Source: Heyndrickxia camelliae (GTDB lineage: Bacteria; Bacillota; Bacilli; Bacillales; Bacillaceae_C). From it: DNA of 64,000 bases. The stretch covers positions 124,001 through 188,000 of the forward strand of contig NZ_PIQO01000005.1 in assembly GCF_002844575.1 (NCBI RefSeq), read 5' to 3'. The notes beneath the pieces were generated by a model. It was not told the DNA's origin. It saw nothing but the letters and a program-made list of their open reading frames with translations, and made no database searches. Positions 63,595 to 64,000 of this stretch are shown one piece after another; the stretch's first letter is position 1; each line of letters starts with the position of its first letter. The position numbers and the translations under genes are program-made.

Positions 63595-63645
63595 AATGTA
63601 GTTCCTCTATAATTGCAGCTTTTTGTATTCAGCTAAAGGGGCAGG
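63595..63645 (+). repeat. Dispersed repeat, copy 14 (short)
   Basis: TGTAGTTCCTCTATAATTGCAGC with TTTTTG, then TTCAGCTAAAGGGGCAGGTTCC. The hairpin is reduced. Confidence 0.6.
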
Positions 63646-63708
63646 TTCCTTCAATCAGGGCACCAGTTAAAGTAAACTTAAATTGAAACTAACTGGAGGT
63701 GGCATTTT

Positions 63709-64000
63709 ATGTTTCAAATGAACCTAATAAAGAATTTAAAAACATCTTATGAAATAGTGTTATCGAATGACAAGAAATTATTGTGTCATCTTATGGGAGG
63801 AAAAACCGTGATATTTGATACAAAAACTTGGGAAAAAGTTATTGAATTGAAAAAACCAAACAATCCAAGCCATCTTCACTTTTCACAAAATGATGATATG
63901 CTGTACATAAAAAATACTGTAGGAACATTTTGTGTTTACAACACAAAGGATTTTCAACTCATTAAGACGATTAAATCTGGAAAGTTTTTCCAAATAGAGG
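63709..64000 (+). CDS. Beta-propeller-like protein, cut by window end
   Basis: ATG 63709 follows GGAGGTGG, and the frame is open to the window edge (97 codons). The sequence MFQMNLIKNLKTSYEIVLSN, LLCHLMGGKTVIFDTKTWEK, SHLHFSQNDDMLYIKNTVGT and FCVYNTKDFQLIKTIKSGKF shows repeating ~40-residue units with VIFDTKTW / CVYNTKDF strands, as in WD40/YncE-type propellers. The function cannot be told from the part seen. Confidence 0.65.
   Translation, partial: MFQMNLIKNLKTSYEIVLSNDKKLLCHLMGGKTVIFDTKTWEKVIELKKPNNPSHLHFSQNDDMLYIKNTVGTFCVYNTKDFQLIKTIKSGKFFQIE

Noticed and set aside
9901-63645. CRISPR array interpretation of the repeated sequence
   Set aside because: Copies are kilobases apart with genes between them, not regularly spaced with short spacers, and no cas gene is present.
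9901-63645. Classical integron attC sites
   Set aside because: The arms resemble but do not match the GTTRRRY/RYYYAAC core-site rules, and no IntI-type integrase was seen; only an analogy is kept.
1-64000. rRNA, tRNA, prophage or plasmid origin
   Set aside because: No tRNA-like cloverleaf, rRNA sequence, phage structural gene, replication protein or intact integrase was found on reading both strands.

Overview
The window looks like a chromosomal stretch of a low-G+C, spore-forming Bacillaceae (Bacillus-like) bacterium. The evidence is AT-rich DNA, strong AGGAGG-type ribosome binding sites with frequent TTG/GTG starts, and Bacillus-type genes: a LysM/GH18 spore-cortex hydrolase of the YaaH/SleL type, a YfkAB-type radical SAM protein, YkuK, YunG, YhfP-like reductase, YcgL-like nucleotidyltransferase and paired DUF1048 genes. 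No rRNA, tRNA, CRISPR array, intact transposase or phage module was seen.

Layout. 1-3.6 kb: a tight minus-strand unit (tautomerase, MFS permease, nitronate monooxygenase) with a divergent LysR regulator. 4-6 kb: YhfP-like reductase and glutamate racemase. 6.2-8.2 kb: TetR regulator plus a Tet(K/L)-like efflux pump, each preceded by the same operator. 8.5-17.7 kb: mostly single-gene units (VOC, GNAT, methyltransferase, DUF1062, DUF2798, broken ASCH, WYL regulator, a G+C-rich VOC gene, YcgL). 17.9-27.7 kb is the most conserved part: aldo/keto reductase, a second-type RlmN, coiled-coil protein plus YaaH-like hydrolase, YfkAB, YkuK, a CoA-transferase and a LytTR regulator. 28-64 kb is accessory. 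It mixes intact genes (GNATs, OsmC, ArsR plus MFS, amino-acid racemase, AraC plus SDR, DJ-1-like protein, a two-component system, an Ig-repeat secreted protein, hydrolases, a GntR/nucleotidyltransferase/SIS cluster, LysR plus MetX-like hydrolase) with many broken genes.

The most striking feature is a dispersed 60-85 bp intergenic repeat. A short GGGGCA-containing direct repeat brackets a GCTGCC...GGTGGC hairpin with a T-run, and the tail reads GGGGCAGTTTAGTTGAA. About fourteen recognisable copies plus tail-only variants sit between single accessory genes, giving a gene-repeat-gene-repeat layout reminiscent of cassette arrays. At least one degenerate gene occurs twice, each time behind a repeat tail. 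About seventeen pseudogenes or gene remnants were read by eye, most of them in these repeat-rich stretches: Lrp, ASCH, VOC, MazG-like, YciI-like, DUF4275, AKR, PadR, cupin and several unknowns. This suggests rapid gain and decay of cargo.

Regulatory logic visible in the sequence includes twin TetR operators, a leaderless ArsR transcript, palindromes at PadR, GntR and LysR promoters, and a possible upstream coupling ORF before a GNAT gene. All functions are inferred from reading motifs and family resemblance. No database search was possible.
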